From NCBI GenBank assembly GCA_019639015.1, contig JAHBSS010000016.1:1-34534 (forward strand): 34,534 nt of DNA, written 5' to 3'. A program made the position numbers and the translations under genes. Source of the DNA: Cryobacterium sp. GTDB lineage: Bacteria; Actinomycetota; Actinomycetes; Actinomycetales; Microbacteriaceae. The first letter of the stretch is position 1. Every line of letters begins with the position of its first letter. Below are positions 24,038-31,533 of this stretch, piece after piece. The notes beneath the pieces are model-generated. The model was given only the letters and a program-made list of their open reading frames with translations, was not told the DNA's origin and did no database searches.

Positions 24038-25504
24038 ATGAGCGCACAGCGCGAAGCCGAACTACTGGCTTCTGTTCCGAACAAGTTATTTATCGCCGGA
24101 AAGTGGGTGGATGGCTCCGGAGGCGGAACCCTGGACGTCAATGACCCATCCACGGGCAAAATCATCAAGACCATTGCCGACGCGACGCCGCAAGATGCCC
24201 AAGCAGCAATGGATGCTGCAGCCGAAGCGCAAGAATCCTGGGCGGCAACCCCACCTCGCGAGAGAAGCGAATTACTTCGTCGAGCATTCAATGCTCTTGC
24301 AGAGCGCTCGGAGGACTTTTCTCTGCTCATGACCCTTGAGATGGGCAAGCCTATTTCAGAATCACGCGCAGAGGTGAAGTACGGCAACGAATTCTTGAGG
24401 TGGTTCAGCGAAGAAGCTGTTCGCATCCACGGAAGGTACGGATCAAACCCAGAAGGTACGGGAATGATGATCGTGACACAGCGACCAGTCGGTCCTTGCT
24501 ATCTAGTGACACCGTGGAACTTCCCGCTAGCAATGGCGACTAGAAAACTCGGTCCCGCGCTCGCCGCTGGTTGCACCGCGGTCGTGAAGCCAGCGTCGTT
24601 GACTCCGCTCACAACACTCGCGTTCGCGAAATTGCTTGAAGATGTTGGACTGCCTGCAGGGGTCGTCAACGTGATCACGAGTTCGTCATCAAGTGCAGTT
24701 TCAAAGCCAATTTTTGCGGATCCGAGACTGCGAAAACTCAGCTTCACGGGCTCCACTTCTGTTGGAATCTCCCTATTGAAGCAAGCCGCAGATCGGGTGC
24801 TTCGAACATCCATGGAGTTGGGTGGAAACGCACCATTCGTGGTATTTGAGGATGCCGATCTCGACAAAGCAGTCGAGGGTGCAATGATCGCAAAGTTCCG
24901 CAACATCGGGCAGGCTTGCACGGCGGGGAACAGATTCATTGTGCAGGAATCTGTCGCGGCCGCATTTGTTGAGAAGATCACTGCAAAGGTCAACGCGTTC
25001 AAGGTAGGTCGGGGAACCGAAGAAGATGTGACAATCGGCCCACTTGTAGATCAAGACGCCGTCGACAAAGTTGGTGGTCTTGTCGACGACGCGGTAAAGA
25101 AAGGCGCGAAGCTTCACACGGGTGGTCACGCGATCGAGGGGCCGGGCACGTTCTATGAGCCAACAGTTTTGAGCGATGTTAAGCCGGGCAGCGAGATTCT
25201 GACCGAGGAGATTTTTGGGCCAGTGCTTGCAATAACGACCTTCAAGACCGAAGCAGAAGCGGTGAAACTCGCAAACGACACGGACTTTGGACTGATCGGT
25301 TACGTGTACACGAAAGACCTTGCTCGCGGTCAAAGGATGATCAACTCGATTGATACCGGAATGATGGGCCTAAACGTCGGTGTCGCTTCCAACGCGGCCG
25401 CCCCGTTTGGTGGTGTCAAGCTTTCGGGACTCGGCAAGGAGGGTGGATTTGAAGGCATCCACGAATACCTCTCCACGAAGTACACAATGACTCCGGCGCC
25501 ATGA
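24038..25504 (+). CDS. gabD: Succinate-semialdehyde dehydrogenase
   Basis: Aldehyde dehydrogenase of 488 residues. It oxidises succinate semialdehyde, the end product of the homoprotocatechuate pathway, to succinate. Catalytic residues are N161 (VTPWNFPLAM), E260 (SMELGGNAPFVVF) and C294 (NIGQACTAGNR). The EMGKPISESRAEVKYGNEFLRWFSEEAVRI segment and the TGMMGLNVGVASNAAAPFGG region match GabD-type enzymes. ATG 24038 is chosen because GAGGAG (24026-24031) is six bases upstream. Coenzyme preference cannot be read. It lies 112 bases after hpaB and overlaps the thiolase gene by ATGA, so it belongs to the same unit or begins its own. Confidence 0.92.
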   Translation: MSAQREAELLASVPNKLFIAGKWVDGSGGGTLDVNDPSTGKIIKTIADATPQDAQAAMDAAAEAQESWAATPPRERSELLRRAFNALAERSEDFSLLMTLEMGKPISESRAEVKYGNEFLRWFSEEAVRIHGRYGSNPEGTGMMIVTQRPVGPCYLVTPWNFPLAMATRKLGPALAAGCTAVVKPASLTPLTTLAFAKLLEDVGLPAGVVNVITSSSSSAVSKPIFADPRLRKLSFTGSTSVGISLLKQAADRVLRTSMELGGNAPFVVFEDADLDKAVEGAMIAKFRNIGQACTAGNRFIVQESVAAAFVEKITAKVNAFKVGRGTEEDVTIGPLVDQDAVDKVGGLVDDAVKKGAKLHTGGHAIEGPGTFYEPTVLSDVKPGSEILTEEIFGPVLAITTFKTEAEAVKLANDTDFGLIGYVYTKDLARGQRMINSIDTGMMGLNVGVASNAAAPFGGVKLSGLGKEGGFEGIHEYLSTKYTMTPAP

Positions 25505-26667
25505 ACGTTCAAGACGCCGTAATAGTCGACCTAGTTCGGACCCCGTCGGGTAAAGGGAAGCCCGGGGGAGCACTTTCGAGCATTCACCCGGTTGACCTTC
25601 TGGCTGAAGTGCTTGAGAGCATTGTCAGTCGCAACAATCTTGAACCGGGAATGGTTGACGACGTTATCGCTGGTTGTGTTTCGCAAATTGGCGAGCAGGC
25701 GTACAACATTGGTCGAAACGCACTGCTAGCTGCGGGTTTTCCGGATTCGGTTCCCGGTACAACCGTTGACAGGCAGTGCGGCTCAAGCCAGCAAGCAGCG
25801 ATGTTTGCAGCTCAAGCAGTCATGACGGGTCAGTATGACGTTGTCATAGCTTGCGGTGTTGAATCGATGAGCCGTATTCCACTCGGTACGTCCGGTGCGG
25901 GAATGGATCGTTTCGGTTCGAAGCTTCGTGCAAGGTACCCGGAAGGGCTTGTGAATCAGGGTGTGTCAGCGGAACTTATCGCAAACAAGTGGGGCTTGAG
26001 TCGCGAAGTTCTTGATGAATTCGCAGCTCGCTCGCACAGGCTTTCCGTCGAAGCAAGAGATCGATTCAGCACTGAAATTCTTCCAATCGCTGGAGTGAGT
26101 GTCGATGAGACAGTTCGCGACACGACAACCGTTGAGGGGCTCGCTTCTCTGGCGCCAGCATTCAGAACGGATGAGCTGGCTACGCGATTCCCGGAGCTTG
26201 ATTGGAAAATCACTCCGGGTAACTCGAGCCCGTTGACGGACGGTGCATCCGCGGCGTTGATTATGAGCGCCAAGCGTGCGACTCAACTTGGATTGAAACC
26301 ACGAGCAAGATTCCACGCGTTTGCTGTTACCGGAAGCGACCCGATTTTCATGCTGACCGGAATCATTCCCGCCACCAAAAAAGTGCTAGAGCGGGCTGGG
26401 CTTAGCTTGGAAGACATTGACTGGTTTGAAGTCAACGAAGCGTTTGCTTCGGTTCCGCTTGCATGGCAGAAGGAACTGGGAACTGACCCGCAGAAACTTA
26501 ACCCGCGAGGTGGAGCTATTGCTTTGGGTCACGCACTCGGCTCGTCCGGCACCCGATTACTAACGACGCTCGTGAATCAGCTTGAGGCGACAGGCAAACG
26601 GTGGGGGCTGCAAACCATGTGCGAAGGCGGCGGAATGGCCAACGCGACAATTATTGAGCGACTCTAA
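25501..26667 (+). CDS. Acetyl-CoA C-acyltransferase (thiolase)
   Basis: A 388-residue thiolase. The acyl-accepting C93 lies in [11 protein letters not shown]. The second active-site set is NEAFA (about 319-323), H344 in GHALGSSG and C374 in [10 protein letters not shown], all intact. The N-terminal [22 protein letters not shown] resembles thiolases of beta-oxidation and of steroid or aromatic side-chain degradation more than biosynthetic acetoacetyl-CoA thiolases. Chain-length specificity is unknown. Translation is coupled to the semialdehyde dehydrogenase gene (ATGA), and an SDR dehydrogenase follows after 14 bases. The pair suggests beta-oxidation of some acyl chain linked to this cluster. 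Confidence 0.92.
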   Translation: MNVQDAVIVDLVRTPSGKGKPGGALSSIHPVDLLAEVLESIVSRNNLEPGMVDDVIAGCVSQIGEQAYNIGRNALLAAGFPDSVPGTTVDRQCGSSQQAAMFAAQAVMTGQYDVVIACGVESMSRIPLGTSGAGMDRFGSKLRARYPEGLVNQGVSAELIANKWGLSREVLDEFAARSHRLSVEARDRFSTEILPIAGVSVDETVRDTTTVEGLASLAPAFRTDELATRFPELDWKITPGNSSPLTDGASAALIMSAKRATQLGLKPRARFHAFAVTGSDPIFMLTGIIPATKKVLERAGLSLEDIDWFEVNEAFASVPLAWQKELGTDPQKLNPRGGAIALGHALGSSGTRLLTTLVNQLEATGKRWGLQTMCEGGGMANATIIERL

Positions 26668-26681
26668 GCAAGGGGAGAAAG

Positions 26682-27440
26682 ATGCAGATTTCAGGTTGTG
26701 CGGCTCTCGTGACGGGAGGGGCCTCGGGGTTAGGACTTGCAACTGCGAAAGCGCTTGCGGCGGCTGGCGCCGAAGTAGTGATCGCTGATCTTCCGAGTTC
26801 AAAAGGAGACCAGGTTGAAGGGGTTACTTTTGCGCCAACCGATGTAACCGATGAGGCACAGGTTCGTGCCGCAATTTCGATGGCGAAAGCACCACTTCGC
26901 ATTGTCGTGAACTGTGCCGGCATCGCCACAGCTGAGCGTGCGCTCGGCAAGGAAGGCCCGCTTGCACTTGAAAGGTTCGCACGGGTGATTCAGGTAAATC
27001 TCGTTGGGACGTTCAACGTCATCCGGCTGGCGGCGGAGGCCATTGCGGCAACCGAACCGATCGGAGGCACTGGCCGCGGCGAAGCAGAACGCGGAGTGAT
27101 CGTGAACACGGCATCCGTAGCGGCTTTTGACGGGCAAATAGGTCAAGCGGCTTACTCGGCATCAAAGGGTGCGGTTGCAGCAATGACGTTGCCTTTGGCG
27201 CGCGAGTTTGCTGCGAGGCTAATTCGCGTTATGACAATTGCTCCTGGAACGTTTGACACACCGATGATGGCCGGGCTGCCGGAAGCTGCACGTACTTCAC
27301 TCGCGGATCAAGTGCCGCATCCATCTCGGCTGGGAAGACCAGAAGAGTATGCGGCACTTGTAAAGCACATCGTAGAAAACCCGATGCTAAACGGCGAAGT
27401 AATCAGACTCGATGGCGCAATTCGGATGCAGCCAAAGTAG
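26682..27440 (+). CDS. SDR dehydrogenase, 3-hydroxyacyl-CoA dehydrogenase type II (HSD10)-like
   Basis: Short-chain dehydrogenase of 252 residues. The NAD-binding motif is TGGASGLG at 11-18, with D36 in VIADLPSS favouring NAD over [20 protein letters not shown] follows strand 4. The catalytic residues are S145, Y158 and K162 ([20 protein letters not shown]). [13 protein letters not shown] and the C-terminal [17 protein letters not shown] are typical of HSD10-type 3-hydroxyacyl-CoA dehydrogenases. A ribosome binding site AAGGGGAG precedes the ATG. With the upstream thiolase it would form the last two steps of a beta-oxidation cycle. No acyl-CoA ligase, dehydrogenase or enoyl hydratase is seen in this window. 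Confidence 0.9.
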   Translation: MQISGCAALVTGGASGLGLATAKALAAAGAEVVIADLPSSKGDQVEGVTFAPTDVTDEAQVRAAISMAKAPLRIVVNCAGIATAERALGKEGPLALERFARVIQVNLVGTFNVIRLAAEAIAATEPIGGTGRGEAERGVIVNTASVAAFDGQIGQAAYSASKGAVAAMTLPLAREFAARLIRVMTIAPGTFDTPMMAGLPEAARTSLADQVPHPSRLGRPEEYAALVKHIVENPMLNGEVIRLDGAIRMQPK

Positions 27441-27444
27441 TTGG

Positions 27445-28293
27445 TCAGCTTGTGGTTCCGACGCCACAACTTGTCGAGTTGAATACCTGTTGCCAAGTGG
27501 GCGAAGGTGCGCCACTGTTCGAACCCACCTGGGTTAGTACAACCTGGCAATTTGAGAACACAATACTCTTCGGGTCAGCGCCACCAAACGGTTGACCTTT
27601 GAGGGTCCCCGCGGCGACCGCGCCGTCGAAGCCATACCAAAGCCCCGACCAGGCCTGCATTGGAGCGTATCCACTTGTGCCTTTCACGTCATTGCTAATT
27701 GCAACAGTCAGTGAACCAGTGCCGGGTCCTGTCAAGAAGGCAGATTGCTGGCAGTGCGGGATGTAATCGCCAGGCGACGGCGCAGTACCAAGAACTTCAA
27801 GTTGCTTGATACCTCCGGTAGCCGCAAGGCTCACTGGCAATGTCTGACTTGAAGAAGGGAAGAGTGCAATCGGCAAATCGGATGGCCAGGCAACTGAGCC
27901 CTGCGCTGTAGCACTGAAATCGACTTGAAGTATCGAACTATTGGTTGCAGCAAGAACACTTGCGTCGGACTCACTGACACACCAAGAGCTAATTGCGTTA
28001 ACGCCATCAGCGGCAATAGGTTCGGTCGATGGTTGGACCGAATGCACAGTTAGCACAAGATTTAGCACCGCCCCGTTACTTGCAGTTGCAGTACCGATCA
28101 ATCCGAGCATCGCATCTGCGGGCATTGTTGGGAACGTGGGAGTCGGATCTGGAGTTGGTGTCGGTGCTTGAGAAACGGAACTTGCCGACGGTGTTGAACC
28201 CAAATTGCTAGGCAAAGTGAGCGGCTGACAAGCAGTCAACGCTGCAGTAGCAAACAGAGCGGTCGCACCGAATAGATACCGTCGATTTAACAT
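27445..28293 (-). CDS. Secreted lipoprotein of unknown function
   Basis: A 282-residue lipoprotein from ATG 28293, which has a GAGAGGA ribosome binding site just upstream. The signal peptide MLNRRYLFGATALFATAALTAC ends in lipobox LTAC with C22 as the lipidated residue. A low-complexity Ser/Pro/Thr linker follows, containing PTPTPDPTPTFPTMP. The folded part (about 55-282) has four cysteines that could pair (SWCVSE, PHCQQS, SNCQVV, STSCGV) and beta-strand-like, Gly/Ser/Thr-rich sequence. I recognise no enzyme motif. It is convergent with the SDR gene, with only four bases between stop codons, and divergent from the ABC exporter. Confidence 0.85.
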   Translation of the reverse strand: MLNRRYLFGATALFATAALTACQPLTLPSNLGSTPSASSVSQAPTPTPDPTPTFPTMPADAMLGLIGTATASNGAVLNLVLTVHSVQPSTEPIAADGVNAISSWCVSESDASVLAATNSSILQVDFSATAQGSVAWPSDLPIALFPSSSQTLPVSLAATGGIKQLEVLGTAPSPGDYIPHCQQSAFLTGPGTGSLTVAISNDVKGTSGYAPMQAWSGLWYGFDGAVAAGTLKGQPFGGADPKSIVFSNCQVVLTQVGSNSGAPSPTWQQVFNSTSCGVGTTS

Positions 28294-28415
28294 GACTTCC
28301 TCTCGGGTTGGGATCAAACTAAGAGCAAGAATACGGGTTTGTTGGCGGATTTTGTGCTTTGTGCCTGGTTCAGTTATGGAACAAATGTGCCCTGCTCTTG
28401 ATAGCGTTTATCTTT

Positions 28416-29351
28416 GTGCCGAGCCCTTCAATTCCTGTTGTCAAGGCGACTGAACTTGTCAAGAAATATAAGGAATTCTCGGCTGTCGACGGGATATCTT
28501 TTGAGATCGCTTCCGGTGAATCGTTCGGATTCCTAGGTCCAAACGGTGCCGGCAAATCCACAACCATGCGGATGATCGGGGCGGTATCCACGCGAACGTC
28601 CGGAGAACTGAGCGTGGTCGGTTTGGATCCGAACAACTATGGACCGGAAATTCGCTCCCAACTTGGAGTCGTGCCGCAATCCGACAACCTTGACACGGAA
28701 CTTCGAGTGCGAGAGAACCTGATTGTTTACGGTCGCTACTTTGGGCTCGGTCGCAGTTTCTTGTCATCCAAGGCAGATGAATTGCTCGAGTTTGCTCAAC
28801 TCAAAGACAAGGCAAAGGAGCGAATCGACGATCTTTCCGGTGGGATGAAGCGTCGGCTAACAATTGCCAGAGCACTCATAAACGACCCTCGGATTTTGCT
28901 TCTCGATGAGCCGACAACTGGTCTTGACCCTCAAGCTCGACACATTCTGTGGGATCGATTGTTTCGCCTAAAAGAGCAAGGAACGACCCTGATCTTGACA
29001 ACGCACTATATGGACGAAGCTGAGCAACTTTGCGACAGGCTCGTAGTCATCGACAAGGGCAAGATCATGGCCGAGGGCTCGCCCGCGTCGCTTATTCGCA
29101 AATATTCGAGTCGAGAAGTGCTCGAACTACGATTCGGTTCCGAGCACAACGCAAAGGTCGCCAAGAAGGTTGATGGCATTGGCGAACGTGTTGAGGTACT
29201 GCCAGATCGCATCCTGATTTACAGTGAGAACGGTGAAGCGACCCTCAAGCAAATAACAGATTTGGGGCTCAACCCACTCACCTCACTCGTGCGCAGATCA
29301 AGTCTTGAGGACGTGTTCTTGCGACTAACCGGGCGATCGCTAATCGAATGA
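28416..29351 (+). CDS. ABC exporter ATP-binding protein, DrrA/NodI-like
   Basis: ATPase subunit of 311 residues for an ABC-2 type exporter. It has Walker A GPNGAGKST at 41-49, the Q-loop VVPQSDN, the signature DLSGGMKRRL at about 140-149, Walker B LLLDEPTTGLDP at about 161-172 and the H-loop TLILTTHYMDEAE. The C-terminal extension (about 225-311) is of the DrrA/NodI type. The GTG at 28416 is chosen because the protein then starts with the usual short lead into VVKATELVKKYKEF. There is no clear ribosome binding site, and an in-frame ATG at 28359 would add an unlikely hydrophobic 19 residues, so the start is uncertain. It overlaps the next gene by ATGA. Confidence 0.93.
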   Translation: MPSPSIPVVKATELVKKYKEFSAVDGISFEIASGESFGFLGPNGAGKSTTMRMIGAVSTRTSGELSVVGLDPNNYGPEIRSQLGVVPQSDNLDTELRVRENLIVYGRYFGLGRSFLSSKADELLEFAQLKDKAKERIDDLSGGMKRRLTIARALINDPRILLLDEPTTGLDPQARHILWDRLFRLKEQGTTLILTTHYMDEAEQLCDRLVVIDKGKIMAEGSPASLIRKYSSREVLELRFGSEHNAKVAKKVDGIGERVEVLPDRILIYSENGEATLKQITDLGLNPLTSLVRRSSLEDVFLRLTGRSLIE

Positions 29352-30214
29352 CAAACACCGCAATTCCTGGTGCACCAGGGGAAACGCTCGAATCTCCGGC
29401 GACTGCAAAAGCAATGGCTGGAGGAATAAAGCTACGCCGATACGGCAGTTGGTACGTTGCCGAGCACAGGTTGCGCTCAATGCGTTCTTACTTGCAAACC
29501 ATGATTGCCACTGGGATCGGAACGCCAGTTCTGTACCTCTATGCAATGGGGGTTGGGCTTGCGACGTTAGTGGATGCCGATCAAGGTCAAGGTCTCGACA
29601 AAGTCAGCTACCTCATATTTGTAGCCCCGGCACTCATCTGCAGTGCGGCGCTAACAATCGCAACGGAAGAGTTCAGTTATCCCATCATGCTCGGATTCAA
29701 ATGGAATCCGACATTCTTCGGTATGAATGCGGCCGGCCTTCAGGGCGGGCAAATCATCAACGGAGTCACTTACTCGGTAATTATTCGATTGGTTGTTCAA
29801 AGCAGCGTGTACTACCTGTTCATGTTGCTGTTTCATGCGATCCCGAGCCCGCTTGGTTGGCTGTCGATCTTCGTGGCAGTGCTCACAGGAACAGCGATCG
29901 GCACCTTACTAATGGCCTATGCGACCCGACTTGAAGAAGATAAGGGACAGTTCAACTACATCATGCGATTTGGGATAATTCCGCTGACTTTGTTCTCTGG
30001 AACGTTCTTCCCACTCGCAGCGCTACCGACTTGGTTGCACTGGATCGGCTGGATTTCGCCACTTTGGCACGGAACGGAACTCGCACGAGTATTCGCATTC
30101 AACTACCCAGAGCCAATTTGGCTAACCGTGATTCACGTGCTCTATTTGATTGTTCTGACGTGGGTCGGTTGGTGGTTGGCGAGAAGGCTCGCGATTCGGA
30201 GGTTGAACAAGTGA
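29348..30214 (+). CDS. ABC-2 type permease, first subunit
   Basis: A 288-residue membrane protein with about six hydrophobic helices and a 50-residue cytoplasmic N-terminus. The TLFSGTFFPLAALPTWLHWI segment followed by SPLWHGTELAR is the conserved ABC-2/NodJ-type loop before the last helix. It forms the transmembrane channel with the following permease, so the exporter is probably an ATPase dimer with two different permeases. Overlaps on both sides (ATGA, GTGA) show translational coupling. The substrate is unknown; DrrB- and NodJ-like systems export drugs, lipids or oligosaccharides. Confidence 0.9.
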   Translation: MTNTAIPGAPGETLESPATAKAMAGGIKLRRYGSWYVAEHRLRSMRSYLQTMIATGIGTPVLYLYAMGVGLATLVDADQGQGLDKVSYLIFVAPALICSAALTIATEEFSYPIMLGFKWNPTFFGMNAAGLQGGQIINGVTYSVIIRLVVQSSVYYLFMLLFHAIPSPLGWLSIFVAVLTGTAIGTLLMAYATRLEEDKGQFNYIMRFGIIPLTLFSGTFFPLAALPTWLHWIGWISPLWHGTELARVFAFNYPEPIWLTVIHVLYLIVLTWVGWWLARRLAIRRLNK

Positions 30215-31041
30215 CAACTCTCGAATCAATCAGCACACCAAAGGTAACTCGTCAGTTCTTGCTTCCCTCGCTTTACGCTGGGAATGCCAGATCTGTTATG
30301 GAGCGCGGAGTGCTCGCTACAGCAAGCACAAACTGGCTTATCGTTGTCTCGGGTTTCTTCGAACCGGTTTTCTATTTGTTGGCAATGGGAATTGGTCTCG
30401 GAAGCTTCATCGGGAATGTCGAGCTTCCAGGAGGCCAGTCGGTGCCGTATGCCGCATACATCGCACCAGCGCTTCTGGCCGTTGCAGCAATGAACGGTGC
30501 AATTTTCGATTCAACTTGGAACGTGTTTTTCAAAATGAACTTCGGCAGAATCTACGACGGGATGCTTGCTACCCCACTTGGGCCGTTTGATGTCGCTCTC
30601 GGTGAGATCATGCTCGCTCTGGCTCGCGGCTTTGTTTACGCTTGCGGGTTCTTGACGGTAATGCAAGCGCTTGGACTGAACCTTTCGTGGAGTGCAATTC
30701 TCGCCTTGCCATCCGTCTTGCTCATCGCGTTTGCGTTCGCAAGCTTCGGAATGGGGATTACAAGCTACATGAAGACGTTTCAACAGATGGACTGGATTAA
30801 CTTCATTTTGCTTCCGATGTTCCTGCTTTCGGCAACGTTTTTTCCAATCTCGGTCTACCCGCAAGCATTGCAATGGATTATTCAAGCAATGCCACTTTGG
30901 CATGGGGTCGAACTTGTCAGAGGCTTCACCACCGGCATGATGGATTCCGCCACCATTTGGCACGTGCTCTATTTCGCCGTGATGATTGTGCTCGGGTTGA
31001 CGCTAACTACCAGGCGACTGAAGGCGTTGTTCTTGAAGTAA
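30211..31041 (+). CDS. ABC-2 type permease, second subunit
   Basis: A 276-residue permease homologous in plan to the preceding one: cytoplasmic N-terminus, six hydrophobic segments and the loop MFLLSATFFPISVYPQALQW followed by MPLWHGVELVRGF. GTG 30211 is the start because GGAGG (30198-30202) lies eight bases upstream and the codon overlaps the previous stop (GTGA). The frame is open further upstream inside the first permease, but that stretch is not membrane-like. The internal NMNGAIFDSTWNVFFKMNFGRIYDGMLATPLG pattern is common to DrrB/NodJ proteins. Confidence 0.9.
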   Translation: MTTLESISTPKVTRQFLLPSLYAGNARSVMERGVLATASTNWLIVVSGFFEPVFYLLAMGIGLGSFIGNVELPGGQSVPYAAYIAPALLAVAAMNGAIFDSTWNVFFKMNFGRIYDGMLATPLGPFDVALGEIMLALARGFVYACGFLTVMQALGLNLSWSAILALPSVLLIAFAFASFGMGITSYMKTFQQMDWINFILLPMFLLSATFFPISVYPQALQWIIQAMPLWHGVELVRGFTTGMMDSATIWHVLYFAVMIVLGLTLTTRRLKALFLK

Positions 31042-31063
31042 TGCTTCGTTGCTGTGAATCTGA

Positions 31064-31087
31064 TCTGGCAAACGAATTAGTGCCAGA
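31064..31087. terminator. Possible bidirectional hairpin between convergent genes
   Basis: TCTGGCA (31064-31070) pairs with TGCCAGA (31081-31087) around a ten-base loop. It sits between the stop of the second permease and the end of the oppositely oriented membrane protein gene, overlapping the latter's last codons. There is no strong T-run on either strand, so it is a weak terminator candidate. Confidence 0.3.
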
Positions 31088-31430
31088 GCACTGCGATCAC
31101 GATATTGGCAACTGTTAGAGCGCCAATAAGCCAAATCACCCACGATAGAACTTCAGTCTTCTTGCGGAACAAGAACACGAGCACAGTGATGATCAGTACA
31201 ATCGCAAGTTTCACGGAGTACTTGGTCATGTCCAGGTCCCAATGCATTCCTTCAGCAAGCCCGACCAACGCGATCCCTGTGACGAGTTGAGTTAGTGCTC
31301 CGTGGATCATCGCCGAAACGATCTTCGCTTTGCCCGCTATGGCGTCCTTGATCTGAACCAAGAAGCCGCCCAAAAGGGAAGCAAGTCCGATGAAGTGAAG
31401 GATGAGCAGGATGCTGAAGGTGATTTCCAT
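31077..31430 (-). CDS. Small four-helix membrane protein of unknown function
   Basis: A 117-residue protein that is almost entirely hydrophobic. Helices lie at about 5-24, 37-60, 70-90 and 94-115, joined by short charged loops (QIKDAIAGKAK; EGMHWDLDMTKYS; FRKKTEV). H12 in LLILHFIGLASLLGGF and H43 lie inside helices and resemble cofactor- or metal-binding positions seen in small quinone- or haem-related membrane proteins, but I cannot name a family with confidence. The ATG is preceded by AGGATAGG. It is the last gene of the mevalonate operon and five bases after a predicted micro-ORF; its link to isoprenoid synthesis is positional only. Confidence 0.8.
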   Translation of the reverse strand: MEITFSILLILHFIGLASLLGGFLVQIKDAIAGKAKIVSAMIHGALTQLVTGIALVGLAEGMHWDLDMTKYSVKLAIVLIITVLVFLFRKKTEVLSWVIWLIGALTVANIVIAVLWH

Positions 31431-31434
31431 GCAC

Positions 31435-31533
31435 CTATCCTTTCACGAAGACCGTGTATACCCATCCTGCGGCAAGCACTAGTGAGGCGATTGCGAAGAG
31501 CGAAAGGACGATGCGCGAAAGATTGAATCTCAC
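31435..31533 (-). CDS. Possible 32-residue single-helix membrane protein
   Basis: A GTG at 31533 overlaps the stop of the HMGR-mevalonate kinase gene (GTGA) and opens 32 codons ending at TAG 31437-31435. The product would have a basic N-terminus (MRFNLSR), a hydrophobic helix (IVLSLFAIASLVLAAGWVYTVF in outline) and a basic end (VKG). This fits a small inserted membrane protein. The next gene starts four bases after its stop, so it fills the gap between two coupled genes exactly. Without it the 99-base space would be the only sizeable gap in this operon. Coding status is inferred and needs conservation evidence. Confidence 0.5.
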   Translation of the reverse strand: MRFNLSRIVLSLFAIASLVLAAGWVYTVFVKG

